Of a DNA stretch of 64,000 nt, positions 34,763 to 41,840 are shown piece after piece (position 1 is the first letter of the stretch; the number at the start of each line of letters is the position of its first letter). A model generated the notes under the pieces. That model was not told the DNA's origin. It saw only the letters and a list, made by a program, of their open reading frames with translations, and did not search any database. Made by a program: the position numbers and the translations under genes. The DNA comes from Pseudomonas sp. UBA4194. Its GTDB lineage: Bacteria; Pseudomonadota; Gammaproteobacteria; Pseudomonadales; Pseudomonadaceae. The stretch is taken from positions 14,340-78,339 of the forward strand of contig NZ_DFUE01000052.1 of assembly GCF_002379585.1 (NCBI RefSeq). The letters run 5' to 3'.

Positions 34763-36024
34763 ACCGTCTCCTTGCGATCCAGGCCACGGCTGTCGCACTG
34801 CTGCGGCTCGACCTCGATCAATGGCTTGAGCTTGGGCGAGTGCGCCGGGATGAAACCCACCAACGCCGGAAAGTGACGCAGAAAGTGGAAGGTCAGGAAG
34901 ATGATCGGCGCTCGCCACCAGTAACCGCGTAGCACACGTTGCAGGCTGATGGACTTGCAAGTGCTGTGGGCCAGCTCATGCAGATGCTCGTACAGGCGCT
35001 GGTTGAAGCGCTTGTCGCGAATGATCAGATTGCCTTCCAGATTCAGCGACAGGCTCAGTGGATCGAGGTTGCTCGAGCCCACCGTCGACCACCGTTCATC
35101 TACCACGGCAACCTTGCCATGCAAGGGCCGCTGGCAGTATTCGCGGATCACTACGCCGTCGCGCAGCAGGTAGTTGTAGAGCAGTCTCGAGCACAGGCGC
35201 ACCAGCGGCATGTCCGGCATGCCCTGCAGAATCAAGGTCACTTCCACACCCCGGCGCGCGGCATTGCGCAGCTCGCGCAGCAGACGATAGCCCGGAAAGA
35301 AATACGCATTGGCAATGATGATGCGCTGCTGCGCACCTTTGATCGCCTCCAGGTAGTGGGCCTCGATATCGTTGGTGTGCTGGTCGTTGTCGCGGATACT
35401 CAACAGCAGGCTGGCGCTGGCGCTGTCCGCATCCGGCGGCGCGCTGCGGCTGCTGCGCCAGGGCTGCGGCGTACGCACCACCTTGCTGGTCTGATCGAGC
35501 AGGGCCAGGGTGGCGCGGTGCAGGTCGGGGACGATAGGCCCCCGGACTTTCACGGCGTAATCCTGCTTGGACATCGGGTCGCTGGACTCAGCCAGGTGAT
35601 CGGCACTGTAGTTGATGCCCCCCACAAAACCGATTTCGCCGTCGATCACCACGATCTTGCGATGCAGGCGGCGGAACAGGTTGGTGCGCATCCCCATGAC
35701 CTTGGGCTGCGGATCGAACGCCTGCAAGTGCACCCCGGCCTTGGCCATATCGGTGAGGAACTGCGAACTGAGCTCGGCGGTGCCGTAGCCGTCGACCAGC
35801 AACTCGACCCGCACGCCGCGCTGGGCTGCGTCGATCAACGCCCGCTGCAGATCTCTGCCGACTTCATCCTCATACAGGATGAAGGTTTCGATCAGGACTT
35901 CTTCGCGGGCCTGGGCAATGCACTCGAACACGGCGGGAAAGAACTCTTCGCCATTGATCAGCAGGGTGATTTCGTTGTTGTCACGCCACTGCTCGGTGAA
36001 CGGCTGGTTGGATTGCTCGTTCAT
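34759..36024 (-). CDS. clsB: Cardiolipin synthase B
   Basis: 421 residues of the phospholipase D superfamily with two HKD sites: HRKIVVIDGEIGFVGGINYS at about residue 120 and HGKVAVVDERWSTVGSSNLDP at about 300. It condenses phosphatidylglycerol molecules to cardiolipin (or uses phosphatidylethanolamine as donor, as reported for some relatives). No N-terminal membrane segments are present, which distinguishes it from ClsA. It overlaps ybhP (ATGA) and ybhN. Confidence 0.9.
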   Translation of the reverse strand: MNEQSNQPFTEQWRDNNEITLLINGEEFFPAVFECIAQAREEVLIETFILYEDEVGRDLQRALIDAAQRGVRVELLVDGYGTAELSSQFLTDMAKAGVHLQAFDPQPKVMGMRTNLFRRLHRKIVVIDGEIGFVGGINYSADHLAESSDPMSKQDYAVKVRGPIVPDLHRATLALLDQTSKVVRTPQPWRSSRSAPPDADSASASLLLSIRDNDQHTNDIEAHYLEAIKGAQQRIIIANAYFFPGYRLLRELRNAARRGVEVTLILQGMPDMPLVRLCSRLLYNYLLRDGVVIREYCQRPLHGKVAVVDERWSTVGSSNLDPLSLSLNLEGNLIIRDKRFNQRLYEHLHELAHSTCKSISLQRVLRGYWWRAPIIFLTFHFLRHFPALVGFIPAHSPKLKPLIEVEPQQCDSRGLDRKETV

Positions 36025-36803
36025 AGCCGCACCTCCACCGCCAGGGGCACATGGTCGGACAGATGCGACCAGGGTTTGCGCGACAGCACCTTGGGCTGGT
36101 GCGCGGTCGCGTTGCGAACATAGATACGGTCCAGGCGCAGCAGCGGCAATCGCGCGGGAAAGGTCTTGGCCGGCGCGCCAAACGCTTCAACGAAAACTTC
36201 GGTCATGTTGCACTTAGCCAGAATGTCATCGGCGCGCAGGCGCCAGTCATTGAAATCGCCGGCGACGATCACCGGCTCCTTGGGGTCCAGCGAGTCCAGC
36301 AGTTTGCACAGCAGCTTGAGCTGCTGCTGACGTTGCGCTTCAGTCAGGCCCAGGTGTACGCACACCGTGTGCACTTCGCCTTGACCGGGAACGGCCAGTA
36401 CCGAATGCAGCAAACCTCGCTCCTCGGTGCCATTCACCGTCACGTCGAGGTTCTCGTGGCGCACGATGGGGAATTTCGACAGCAGCGCGTTGCCGTGATC
36501 CCCATCCGGATACACCGCGTTGCGCCCATAGGCGAACATCGGCCACATGCTGTCGGCGAGAAATTCGTATTGCGGCGTGTCGGACCAGTTGTCATAGCGC
36601 TTGCCATGCGCCCGGTGGGCGCCGAGCACTTCCTGCAGGAACACCACGTCGGCGCCCAGCGTGCGTACGGCCTCGCGCAGCTCCGGCAACACGAAGCGCC
36701 GATTCAACGGACTGAAGCCCTTGTGAGTGTTCACCGTCAAAACGTGCAGGGCAGTGACTGCCGGGGCATCCGCGGGGAGCGGCTGGGGGTTGGGGGTGCT
36801 CAT
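36021..36803 (-). CDS. ybhP: Endonuclease/exonuclease/phosphatase family protein YbhP
   Basis: 260 residues with EEP-family motifs: LTVNTHKGFS near the start, VVFLQEVLGAHR with the metal-binding glutamate, GDFNDWRLR, and the C-terminal LDRIYVRN and HLSDHVPLAVEV with the catalytic histidine. The substrate is unknown; family members cleave DNA, inositol phosphates or sphingomyelin-type phosphodiesters. It starts the ybhP-clsB-ybhN operon with AGGAG 8 bases before the ATG, and a lipid-related substrate is plausible (inference). Confidence 0.87.
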   Translation of the reverse strand: MSTPNPQPLPADAPAVTALHVLTVNTHKGFSPLNRRFVLPELREAVRTLGADVVFLQEVLGAHRAHGKRYDNWSDTPQYEFLADSMWPMFAYGRNAVYPDGDHGNALLSKFPIVRHENLDVTVNGTEERGLLHSVLAVPGQGEVHTVCVHLGLTEAQRQQQLKLLCKLLDSLDPKEPVIVAGDFNDWRLRADDILAKCNMTEVFVEAFGAPAKTFPARLPLLRLDRIYVRNATAHQPKVLSRKPWSHLSDHVPLAVEVRL

Positions 36804-37015
36804 GGCAAGGCTCCTGAGGGGACGGCTGGGGGCACTCAGGCCCTTGAAATCGGACTCGGGGGAGCAGGGGAAGGTTCAACGCTGCACAATTTTGACCAGG
36901 CTCTAGATCAGAGTTTTCAGGCAGATAAGTTTCAGATATGCCCCCAGTTTCGCCCCCGGTCGCGACGGGTTAACAGTGGACACACTGAGGGGCGTGTTGA
37001 ACGTGCTATCACTCG

Positions 37016-37040
37016 CCAAAGCGTGCCGCTTACGCTTTGG
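37016..37040 (-). repeat. Stem-loop overlapping the yhaV stop codon
   Basis: Arms 37016-37024 and 37032-37040 pair perfectly over 9 bases with a 7-base loop that includes most of the yhaV stop codon. No U-run follows on the minus strand, so it is a weak terminator candidate at most, but it may protect the toxin mRNA's 3' end. Confidence 0.4.
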
Positions 37041-37491
37041 GCTCGTCCCAGTCGCTACGGGTCGCAGCAGTCAGCGCATCCCAGTCATCAGGAGGATTGC
37101 CGCGGCCCAGCATCTTCTCGAATACGGCATAGGGGTCGGATTTGCTGCCTGCGGATCGTAGGGTATTTTCGTCGTTGACCCATGCGTAGACGATGACCTT
37201 GGACCTTGAGTCGTAGCGAAAGAACAGCCGAAAGCGCCTCCCGATTTTTGCCCGCCGCCAATGTCGGTAGGCGGTGCCAAGCGTGTTGCCTTGGCGGAAC
37301 TCATCCCGGCCCGGGTCGGTAGGCACAGCCTCCATGATCAGATGGCTCAATGCCCGAAATAGCTTGACGTTGGCGTTGCTCTCAAAACCTTGCGGGTCGT
37401 TCTGCTCGGCTCGGGTGGCAGCCTCTTGCAATTTGAGTAGCTGTAAAGTCACACCTTCATGGAACAACAGTGTCCAGCCATGTCGCAGCAT
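37030..37491 (-). CDS. yhaV: YhaV-family toxin (type II toxin-antitoxin)
   Basis: 153 residues matching the YhaV ribonuclease toxin family, with the conserved GWTLLFHEGVTLQLLKLQEA start, and the central and C-terminal segments DPGRDEFRQGNTLGTAYRHWRRAKIGRRFRLFFRYDSRSKVIVYAWVNDENTLR and DPYAVFEKMLGRGNPP. In E. coli the toxin cleaves RNA and is neutralised by PrlF. The ATG overlaps the stop of the antitoxin (ATGA), the usual antitoxin-first order. Confidence 0.9.
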   Translation of the reverse strand: MLRHGWTLLFHEGVTLQLLKLQEAATRAEQNDPQGFESNANVKLFRALSHLIMEAVPTDPGRDEFRQGNTLGTAYRHWRRAKIGRRFRLFFRYDSRSKVIVYAWVNDENTLRSAGSKSDPYAVFEKMLGRGNPPDDWDALTAATRSDWDEPKA

Positions 37492-37808
37492 CAGATCGCG
37501 ACCTCACCATCGATATCATCGTCCAGGTTTACGCAGTGGTTTGCGTTGGCGAGCATGGTTTGCGCCAAGTTTTCCGGCAGAGTGGTGAGGTGACGGCCGC
37601 CTCGGATATCAGCCTCCAGCAAACCCAGGAACGCACCGATGGCAGGGTCTTCGTGGGTAGTTTCTACGCGGCTGACCACGATTTCACCTCCGCGGACGTT
37701 GAATGCAATCTTGCCACCCGTGTCAATGCCCAGTAGCTGGCGAACAGATTTGGGTAGTGTGACCTGCCCCTTCGAGGTCAACGTGGCGATTTCGTGGATG
37801 GCAGGCAT
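37491..37808 (-). CDS. prlF: PrlF-family antitoxin (AbrB-type)
   Basis: 105 residues with an N-terminal swapped-hairpin AbrB DNA-binding domain (ATLTSKGQVTLPKSVRQLLGIDTGGKIAFNVRGGEIVVSRVE) and a C-terminal toxin-binding tail (FLGLLEADIRGGRHLTTLPENLAQTM). The ATG at 37808 has GGGAG 9 bases upstream. PrlF represses its own operon; a perfect palindrome just upstream is the likely site. Confidence 0.9.
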   Translation of the reverse strand: MPAIHEIATLTSKGQVTLPKSVRQLLGIDTGGKIAFNVRGGEIVVSRVETTHEDPAIGAFLGLLEADIRGGRHLTTLPENLAQTMLANANHCVNLDDDIDGEVAI

Positions 37809-37838
37809 GAGTATTCTCCCGAGTGTATTGGCTGAATG

Positions 37839-37856
37839 GTAAGGAATAATCCTTAC
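37839..37856. promoter_or_regulatory. Probable PrlF operator and promoter
   Basis: GTAAGGAATAATCCTTAC has perfect 7-base arms and a 4-base centre, 31 bases before the prlF start. On the minus strand it lies between TTGACC and TACCAT spaced 17 bases apart, so it fills the -35/-10 spacer of a plausible promoter. This is a good position for autorepression. Confidence 0.65.
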
Positions 37857-37971
37857 GCGGTCAATTTCGATTCCATGCCAATCAAGCATAAGCCGGGTTA
37901 AGGCTCAGCGGCCCTACCGCTGGAGTGAAGAGGTCAGCGTCCGGGAAATATGATCAGCTTAACGGACTGTT

Positions 37972-38007
37972 AGACAACGGCTAAAGACTCTCAGGGTCGC
38001 CAAAAAA
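37972..38007. repeat. Left copy of a 36-base LysR 3'-end repeat
   Basis: 33 of 36 bases match 39302-39337, including 18 identical bases (AGACAACGGCTAAAGACT). On the minus strand it still reads FFGDPESL-stop, the same ending as the LysR gene to the right (FFGDPDSL-stop), but nothing further upstream of it is LysR-like. It looks like an att-type duplication rather than a second gene. Confidence 0.75.
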
Positions 38008-38107
38008 ACTTTTTGACTGAGCTCTAGCGCGGTAGTTACAGGCCATAAAAAACTGATAAATCCGCTATACTGTGGCTTAAGTCAAAAATATTGAGTTAAC
38101 ACCCGTT

Positions 38108-38434
38108 ATGCTGGACTTATCTTTCAGTAAGCCGGAGGAAGTGGTGGGACGTCTTTGCGAGCGCCTGCGCACGGAACGCTTGGCTCTTCAGCTCAGCCAG
38201 GCCGATGTTGCCGGCCGCGCAGGTGTTGGCGTGAACACCGTTTCCAACCTTGAAGCAGGGCGCAATGTAGGCCTGGAGAATATGGTTCGTGTGGCCATGG
38301 TGCTCGGCCGAGGCAAGGAGCTCGAAGCCTTGTTCCTACCTAGGCTTGAATCCATCGAAGACATCCGCCGTTACGAAAGCGGCGCCAAACGTCAGCGCGT
38401 CAGAAGGAAAAGCAACGATGCTCCAGCAGGTTGA
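38108..38434 (+). CDS. HipB-like XRE-family antitoxin/regulator
   Basis: 108 residues. A helix-turn-helix of the XRE family covers about residues 16-70 (LRTERLALQLSQADVAGRAGVGVNTVSNLEAGRNVGLENMVRVAMVLG), followed by a basic tail (SGAKRQRVRRKSND). The family and tail are those of HipB-like proteins paired with HipA toxins. The start of a hipA-like gene overlaps its last 17 bases but is broken by a stop, so this antitoxin appears to be an orphan. The ATG at 38108 has only a weak ribosome site. TATACT at 38067-38072 is a possible -10 element. Confidence 0.82.
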   Translation: MLDLSFSKPEEVVGRLCERLRTERLALQLSQADVAGRAGVGVNTVSNLEAGRNVGLENMVRVAMVLGRGKELEALFLPRLESIEDIRRYESGAKRQRVRRKSNDAPAG

Positions 38435-38516
38435 CGTTTATTACGAAGGCTGGGGCGAACGGTGACTGTGGGGCACGCTCCTCAGCGGCTGTTACAGCCC
38501 TTTGTTCAGGAGTTAA
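38418..38516 (+). pseudogene. Remnant of a hipA-like toxin gene (N-terminus only)
   Basis: The frame starting at ATG 38418 reads MLQQVDVYYEGWGER, then TGA, then LWGTLLSG before another stop at 38514-38516. Intact HipA-family toxins of this type begin VDVYYEGWGERW-WGTL, so the TGA at 38463-38465 sits where a TGG tryptophan codon is expected. The remaining 400 or so residues are absent and the short-chain dehydrogenase begins 6 bases later. It overlaps the end of the HipB-like gene, as a hipBA operon would. The comparison rests on remembered family sequence, not a search. Confidence 0.65.
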
Positions 38517-38521
38517 ATTCA

Positions 38522-39283
38522 ATGGTCAACGCCTCGCAGGCCCCGCTGATTCTGATCACGGGTGGAAGTCGTGGAGTAGGGGCGGCAACGGCTCGGCTGG
38601 CCGCCGCAAGAGGTTACGATGTCGCGATCAGTTACGTCGCCAACGAGACCGCAGCGCTCGCGGTGGCCGCAGACGTGGAAGCGTTGGGGCGCAGAGCATT
38701 GGCGGTGCGGGCCGACAGTGCGGACCCCCAGCAGGTGGCTGATTTGTTTGCGGCTATCGACCACTCGTTTGGACGCATTGACGTGCTGGTCAATAACGCC
38801 GGCATGCTGGCACCTCAGTCACGCCTGGAGGGTCTCGGCTTCGAACGGATGCAGCGCATTTTTGCGGTCAATGCCATTGGGCCAATACTCTGCGCCCAGC
38901 AGGCGGTAAAGCGCATGGCCTACCGTCACAACGGCCCAGGCGGCGTAGTGATCAATGTCTCCTCGGCCGCAGCGCGCCTTGGCAGTCCGAATGAGTACAT
39001 CGACTATGCGGCGTCGAAAGGAGCTTTGGAGACGTTCACCACCGGCTTTGCAAAGGAAGTCGCACGGGAAGGCATACGCGTCAACTGTATCCGCCCCGGA
39101 CATATCTACACCGAAATGCATGCCAGTGGCGGTGAGCCGGGGCGAGTCGATCGCGTCAAGGACTCCATTCCCATGGGGCGGGGTGGTCAGCCTGAGGAAG
39201 TGGCACGTGCGATTCTGTGGTTGGCGAGTGCGGAGGCATCATTCGTTACCGGTACGTTTCTGGATGTAACGGGTGGTAAATGA
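38522..39283 (+). CDS. Short-chain dehydrogenase/reductase
   Basis: 253 residues of the classical SDR family: cofactor motif TGGSRGVG at about residue 13, NNAG near 90, and the catalytic serine, tyrosine and lysine in VINVSSAAARLG and YIDYAASKGALE. The C-terminal FVTGTFLDVTGGK is typical. An aspartate or similar acidic residue is not evident after the second strand, so NADP preference is possible. AGGAG lies 9 bases before the ATG at 38522. The substrate is unknown. It is cargo of the 1.3-kb segment flanked by the LysR 3'-end repeats and converges on the LysR gene. Confidence 0.88.
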   Translation: MVNASQAPLILITGGSRGVGAATARLAAARGYDVAISYVANETAALAVAADVEALGRRALAVRADSADPQQVADLFAAIDHSFGRIDVLVNNAGMLAPQSRLEGLGFERMQRIFAVNAIGPILCAQQAVKRMAYRHNGPGGVVINVSSAAARLGSPNEYIDYAASKGALETFTTGFAKEVAREGIRVNCIRPGHIYTEMHASGGEPGRVDRVKDSIPMGRGGQPEEVARAILWLASAEASFVTGTFLDVTGGK

Positions 39284-39301
39284 GGTGGAGGAGCTCCCGT
39301 C

Positions 39302-39337
39302 AGACAACGGCTAAAGACTGTCAGGATCCCCAAAAAA
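39302..39337. repeat. Right copy of the LysR 3'-end repeat
   Basis: This copy spans the last codons, the stop and 9 downstream bases of the intact LysR gene. It is in direct orientation to 37972-38007, with three mismatches. The intervening segment lies on the 3' side of the gene, which is the arrangement expected after insertion into a gene end that is restored by the incoming copy. Confidence 0.75.
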
Positions 39338-40246
39338 CATCTGAATCCGCGACCTCAACCACCGCTCTCCCGGATCGTTATCCTGCGACCCACGCCAGGC
39401 CAGATGCAGTTCGAACGTCTGCGTCTCCAGCGGCAGCGGTTCTGCTCGCACACCCCCTGCTGCCGTCAAGGCTTCAGCGGTGTAGTCAGGCACGGTCGCG
39501 ACGATATCGGTACCCGCCAGCAGCGAGCTCAAACCATTGAACTGCGGCACGGCCAATACCACATGACGCTTGCGGTCGTGCTTTTCCAGTTCGCCGTCGA
39601 TGAAGCCACTCAGGTCCCCGGCAAACGACACCAGGGCATGAGGGCGGTCGCAGAATTCCTGGAGGGTCAGGGCGCCGGGTTTTGTGTCGGCGCGCAGCAG
39701 CATGGGCCGGCTGCGGCGTAGCACCTTGCGCTTGGCGTTGGCGGGCAGGTCATCGGTGTAGCTCACGCCGATGGAAATCTCGCCGGACGCGAGCAGCGCC
39801 GGCATCAGAATGTAGTTGACCCGGCGAATCACCAGGACGATGCCAGGGGCTTCGGCGCGGATGCGCTTGAGCAGCAGCGGCAGCAGGGCGAATTCAACGT
39901 CGTCGGACAGGCCGATACGAAACACCGCAGTGCTGGTGGCCGGGTCGAATTCCGAGGCGCGGCTCACGGCCGTGGAGATCGAGTCCAGAGCGGGTGAGAG
40001 CAGGGCGAAGATTTCCGTGGCGCGTGCCGACGGCTCCATGCTGCGTCCAGTGCGCACGAACAGCGGGTCGTCGAACAGGCTGCGCAGGCGCGACAGGGCC
40101 GCGCTGATCGCTGGCTGGCCCAGGAACAGTTTCTCGGCAGCGCGGGTGACGCTGCGCTCATGCATCAAGGTTTCGAACACGATCAACAGGTTCAGGTCGA
40201 CACGACGCAGGTCGTTACGGTTCATCTCATAGGCCCGCTGGAACAT
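39311..40246 (-). CDS. LysR-family transcriptional regulator
   Basis: Up to 311 residues; an internal ATG at 40225 (MNRNDLRRVDLNLLIVFETL) is an equally good start, and neither has a strong ribosome site. The helix-turn-helix covers VDLNLLIVFETLMHERSVTRAAEKLFLGQPAISAALSRLRSLFDDPLFVRTGR, of the NodD/LeuO-like branch, followed by a substrate-binding domain. It is divergent from the quinone oxidoreductase gene 210 bases away and may regulate it. Its 3' end is the duplicated sequence of the mini-island. Confidence 0.87.
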   Translation of the reverse strand: MFQRAYEMNRNDLRRVDLNLLIVFETLMHERSVTRAAEKLFLGQPAISAALSRLRSLFDDPLFVRTGRSMEPSARATEIFALLSPALDSISTAVSRASEFDPATSTAVFRIGLSDDVEFALLPLLLKRIRAEAPGIVLVIRRVNYILMPALLASGEISIGVSYTDDLPANAKRKVLRRSRPMLLRADTKPGALTLQEFCDRPHALVSFAGDLSGFIDGELEKHDRKRHVVLAVPQFNGLSSLLAGTDIVATVPDYTAEALTAAGGVRAEPLPLETQTFELHLAWRGSQDNDPGERWLRSRIQMFFGDPDSL

Positions 40247-40456
40247 GAAGAAGGGAGTGGCGTGGTGAATCTTAAGGGCAAAGACTGTTAACCTGCACGG
40301 GTAAATTCAGTTTTGCTCGTCTGGCAAAGCCGGTGTAGAGCCTGCGCTCGGCGAAATCGATGGCAAGCATGTCGACTATTAATAGGCGCGGGTGGCTTAA
40401 GCGCCAAAGCCCAGATAAAGTTCAGGGTATTAGAGGTTTACAAGGCGAGGTTTGCG

Positions 40457-41479
40457 ATGTCCCGCACGATCCGTTTTCATAAATTTGGTCCGGCCGAAGT
40501 TCTCAAGTGCGAAGAGCACGAGGCTGCTTCGCCTGCTGCGGGCGAAGTGCAGGTGCGTGTGCAGGCCGTGGGTATCAGCTGGTACGACGTCCTTTGGCGG
40601 CAGAACCTGGCGCCTTCCCATGCTCGCTTGCCAGCTGGTCTGGGCCAGGAAATGTCCGGTGTGGTGACCGCGCTTGGCGAAGGCGTGGAGGGTTTTGCCG
40701 TAGGTGACAAGGTCGCCAGCTTTCCGGCGCAAAGCCCCAACGAGTACCCGGTCTATGGCGAGGTCATCGTCCTGCCGGTCACTGCGCTGACCCGCTACCC
40801 GGACCTCCTCACGCCAGTCGAGGCGGCGGTTCATTACACGCCATTGCTTATCGCTTATTTTGCCTATGCCGAACTGGCGCGGGCCAAGCCAGGGCAGACG
40901 GCCCTGGTGACTGACGCGAGCCACTGTGCCGGCCCTTCGTTTGTGCAGTTGGGCAAGGCCCTGGGCTTGAAAGTGATTGCCGCCACACGCTCACCGGATG
41001 AGCGCGACTATCTGTTGTCGCTGGGCGCCGAGAAAGTGATCGTCACCGAGGAGCAGGACTTGCTGATGCAGATCAACAAGTACACTGGCAATCGGGGTGT
41101 CGACATGGTTCTGGATGGTCTGGGCGGTCCGCAGATGTCCATGCTTGGGGATGTGCTGGCGCCACGCGGCAGCTTGATCCTGTATGGCCTGCAGGGTGGC
41201 AACCAGACGCCGTTTCCAGCCTGCGCGGCGTTCCAGAAGAATATCCAGTTCCATGTGCACTGCCTGGGCAACTTCCTGGGCAAGCCGGAACTGGGTATTA
41301 CCCAGGATGGCGAAGCGCTTCAGCGCGCCCTGCGCGACATCAATCAGCTCACCGCAGACCGCGTGCTGGTGCCGCAGATCGCCAAGGTGTATCCGTTCGA
41401 GAAGTTCATGGAAGCGCATAAAGCCATGGACGAGTGCCCGTGCGGCGGCCGCATCGCCCTGGAGTTGGGCACTGCCTGA
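40457..41479 (+). CDS. Zinc-independent quinone oxidoreductase (MDR superfamily)
   Basis: 340 residues of the medium-chain dehydrogenase superfamily, quinone oxidoreductase branch. An N-terminal GroES-like fold (VQAVGISWYDVLWRQN, AGLGQEMSGVVTALGEGVEGFAVGDKV) is followed by a Rossmann domain where the usual glycine-rich motif reads VTDASHCAGPSFVQLGKALGLKVIAATRS, less canonical than AxGGVG. No structural zinc cysteine cluster is present. It probably reduces quinones or enones with NADPH. GAGG lies 6 bases before the ATG at 40457; a longer upstream frame is not family-like. Confidence 0.86.
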   Translation: MSRTIRFHKFGPAEVLKCEEHEAASPAAGEVQVRVQAVGISWYDVLWRQNLAPSHARLPAGLGQEMSGVVTALGEGVEGFAVGDKVASFPAQSPNEYPVYGEVIVLPVTALTRYPDLLTPVEAAVHYTPLLIAYFAYAELARAKPGQTALVTDASHCAGPSFVQLGKALGLKVIAATRSPDERDYLLSLGAEKVIVTEEQDLLMQINKYTGNRGVDMVLDGLGGPQMSMLGDVLAPRGSLILYGLQGGNQTPFPACAAFQKNIQFHVHCLGNFLGKPELGITQDGEALQRALRDINQLTADRVLVPQIAKVYPFEKFMEAHKAMDECPCGGRIALELGTA

Positions 41480-41840
41480 GCACGTCCCCTTCACGTGTTG
41501 ATTGACACATCTGTTGCGGCTCTCGCCGCAACAGCCCGGTTTCCTCGCTTTTTGTTCTGCATTTCCGCTTCGCTGTAGGAAGCGTCCTCGCCTTTTTTCA
41601 GACTCAGCCCAATTGTCTGAACACCTGCTGCTGGTGCCTCATGTCTCGACGATGGATCGAGCACGCCCAGGGTCTTTTCCAGGTCCGTATCTGCATGGTT
41701 TTTTGCGCTCCTTCTGTATCTTTTAATCAGGTTGCAGCTCTCCATAATGCCGGTCTGACGCCCGTGTCCCGTCCTCCCGCCAATCGGCGCAGCAAGGCAT
41801 GTCGCGGGGGAGTCTGAGCACTGGACGCGGATATCAAGCA
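41480..41840. other. Gene-free interval
   Basis: 361 bases between the quinone oxidoreductase and the next gene, starting with the terminator hairpin at 41511-41534. Short frames on either strand have no recognisable protein. The composition becomes more T-rich at 41570-41730, which may hold the promoter of the following unknown gene; I could not place one with confidence. Confidence 0.4.
41511..41534 (+). terminator. Terminator after the quinone oxidoreductase
   Basis: A perfect 10-base stem (CTGTTGCGGC / GCCGCAACAG) with a TCTC loop, 31 bases after the stop. A T-rich stretch follows only after a short CCCGG, so efficiency is uncertain. Confidence 0.65.

Noticed and set aside
37972..39337. 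Composite transposon
   Set aside because: The flanking repeats carry the end of a LysR gene instead of IS ends, and there is no transposase frame or short target duplication.
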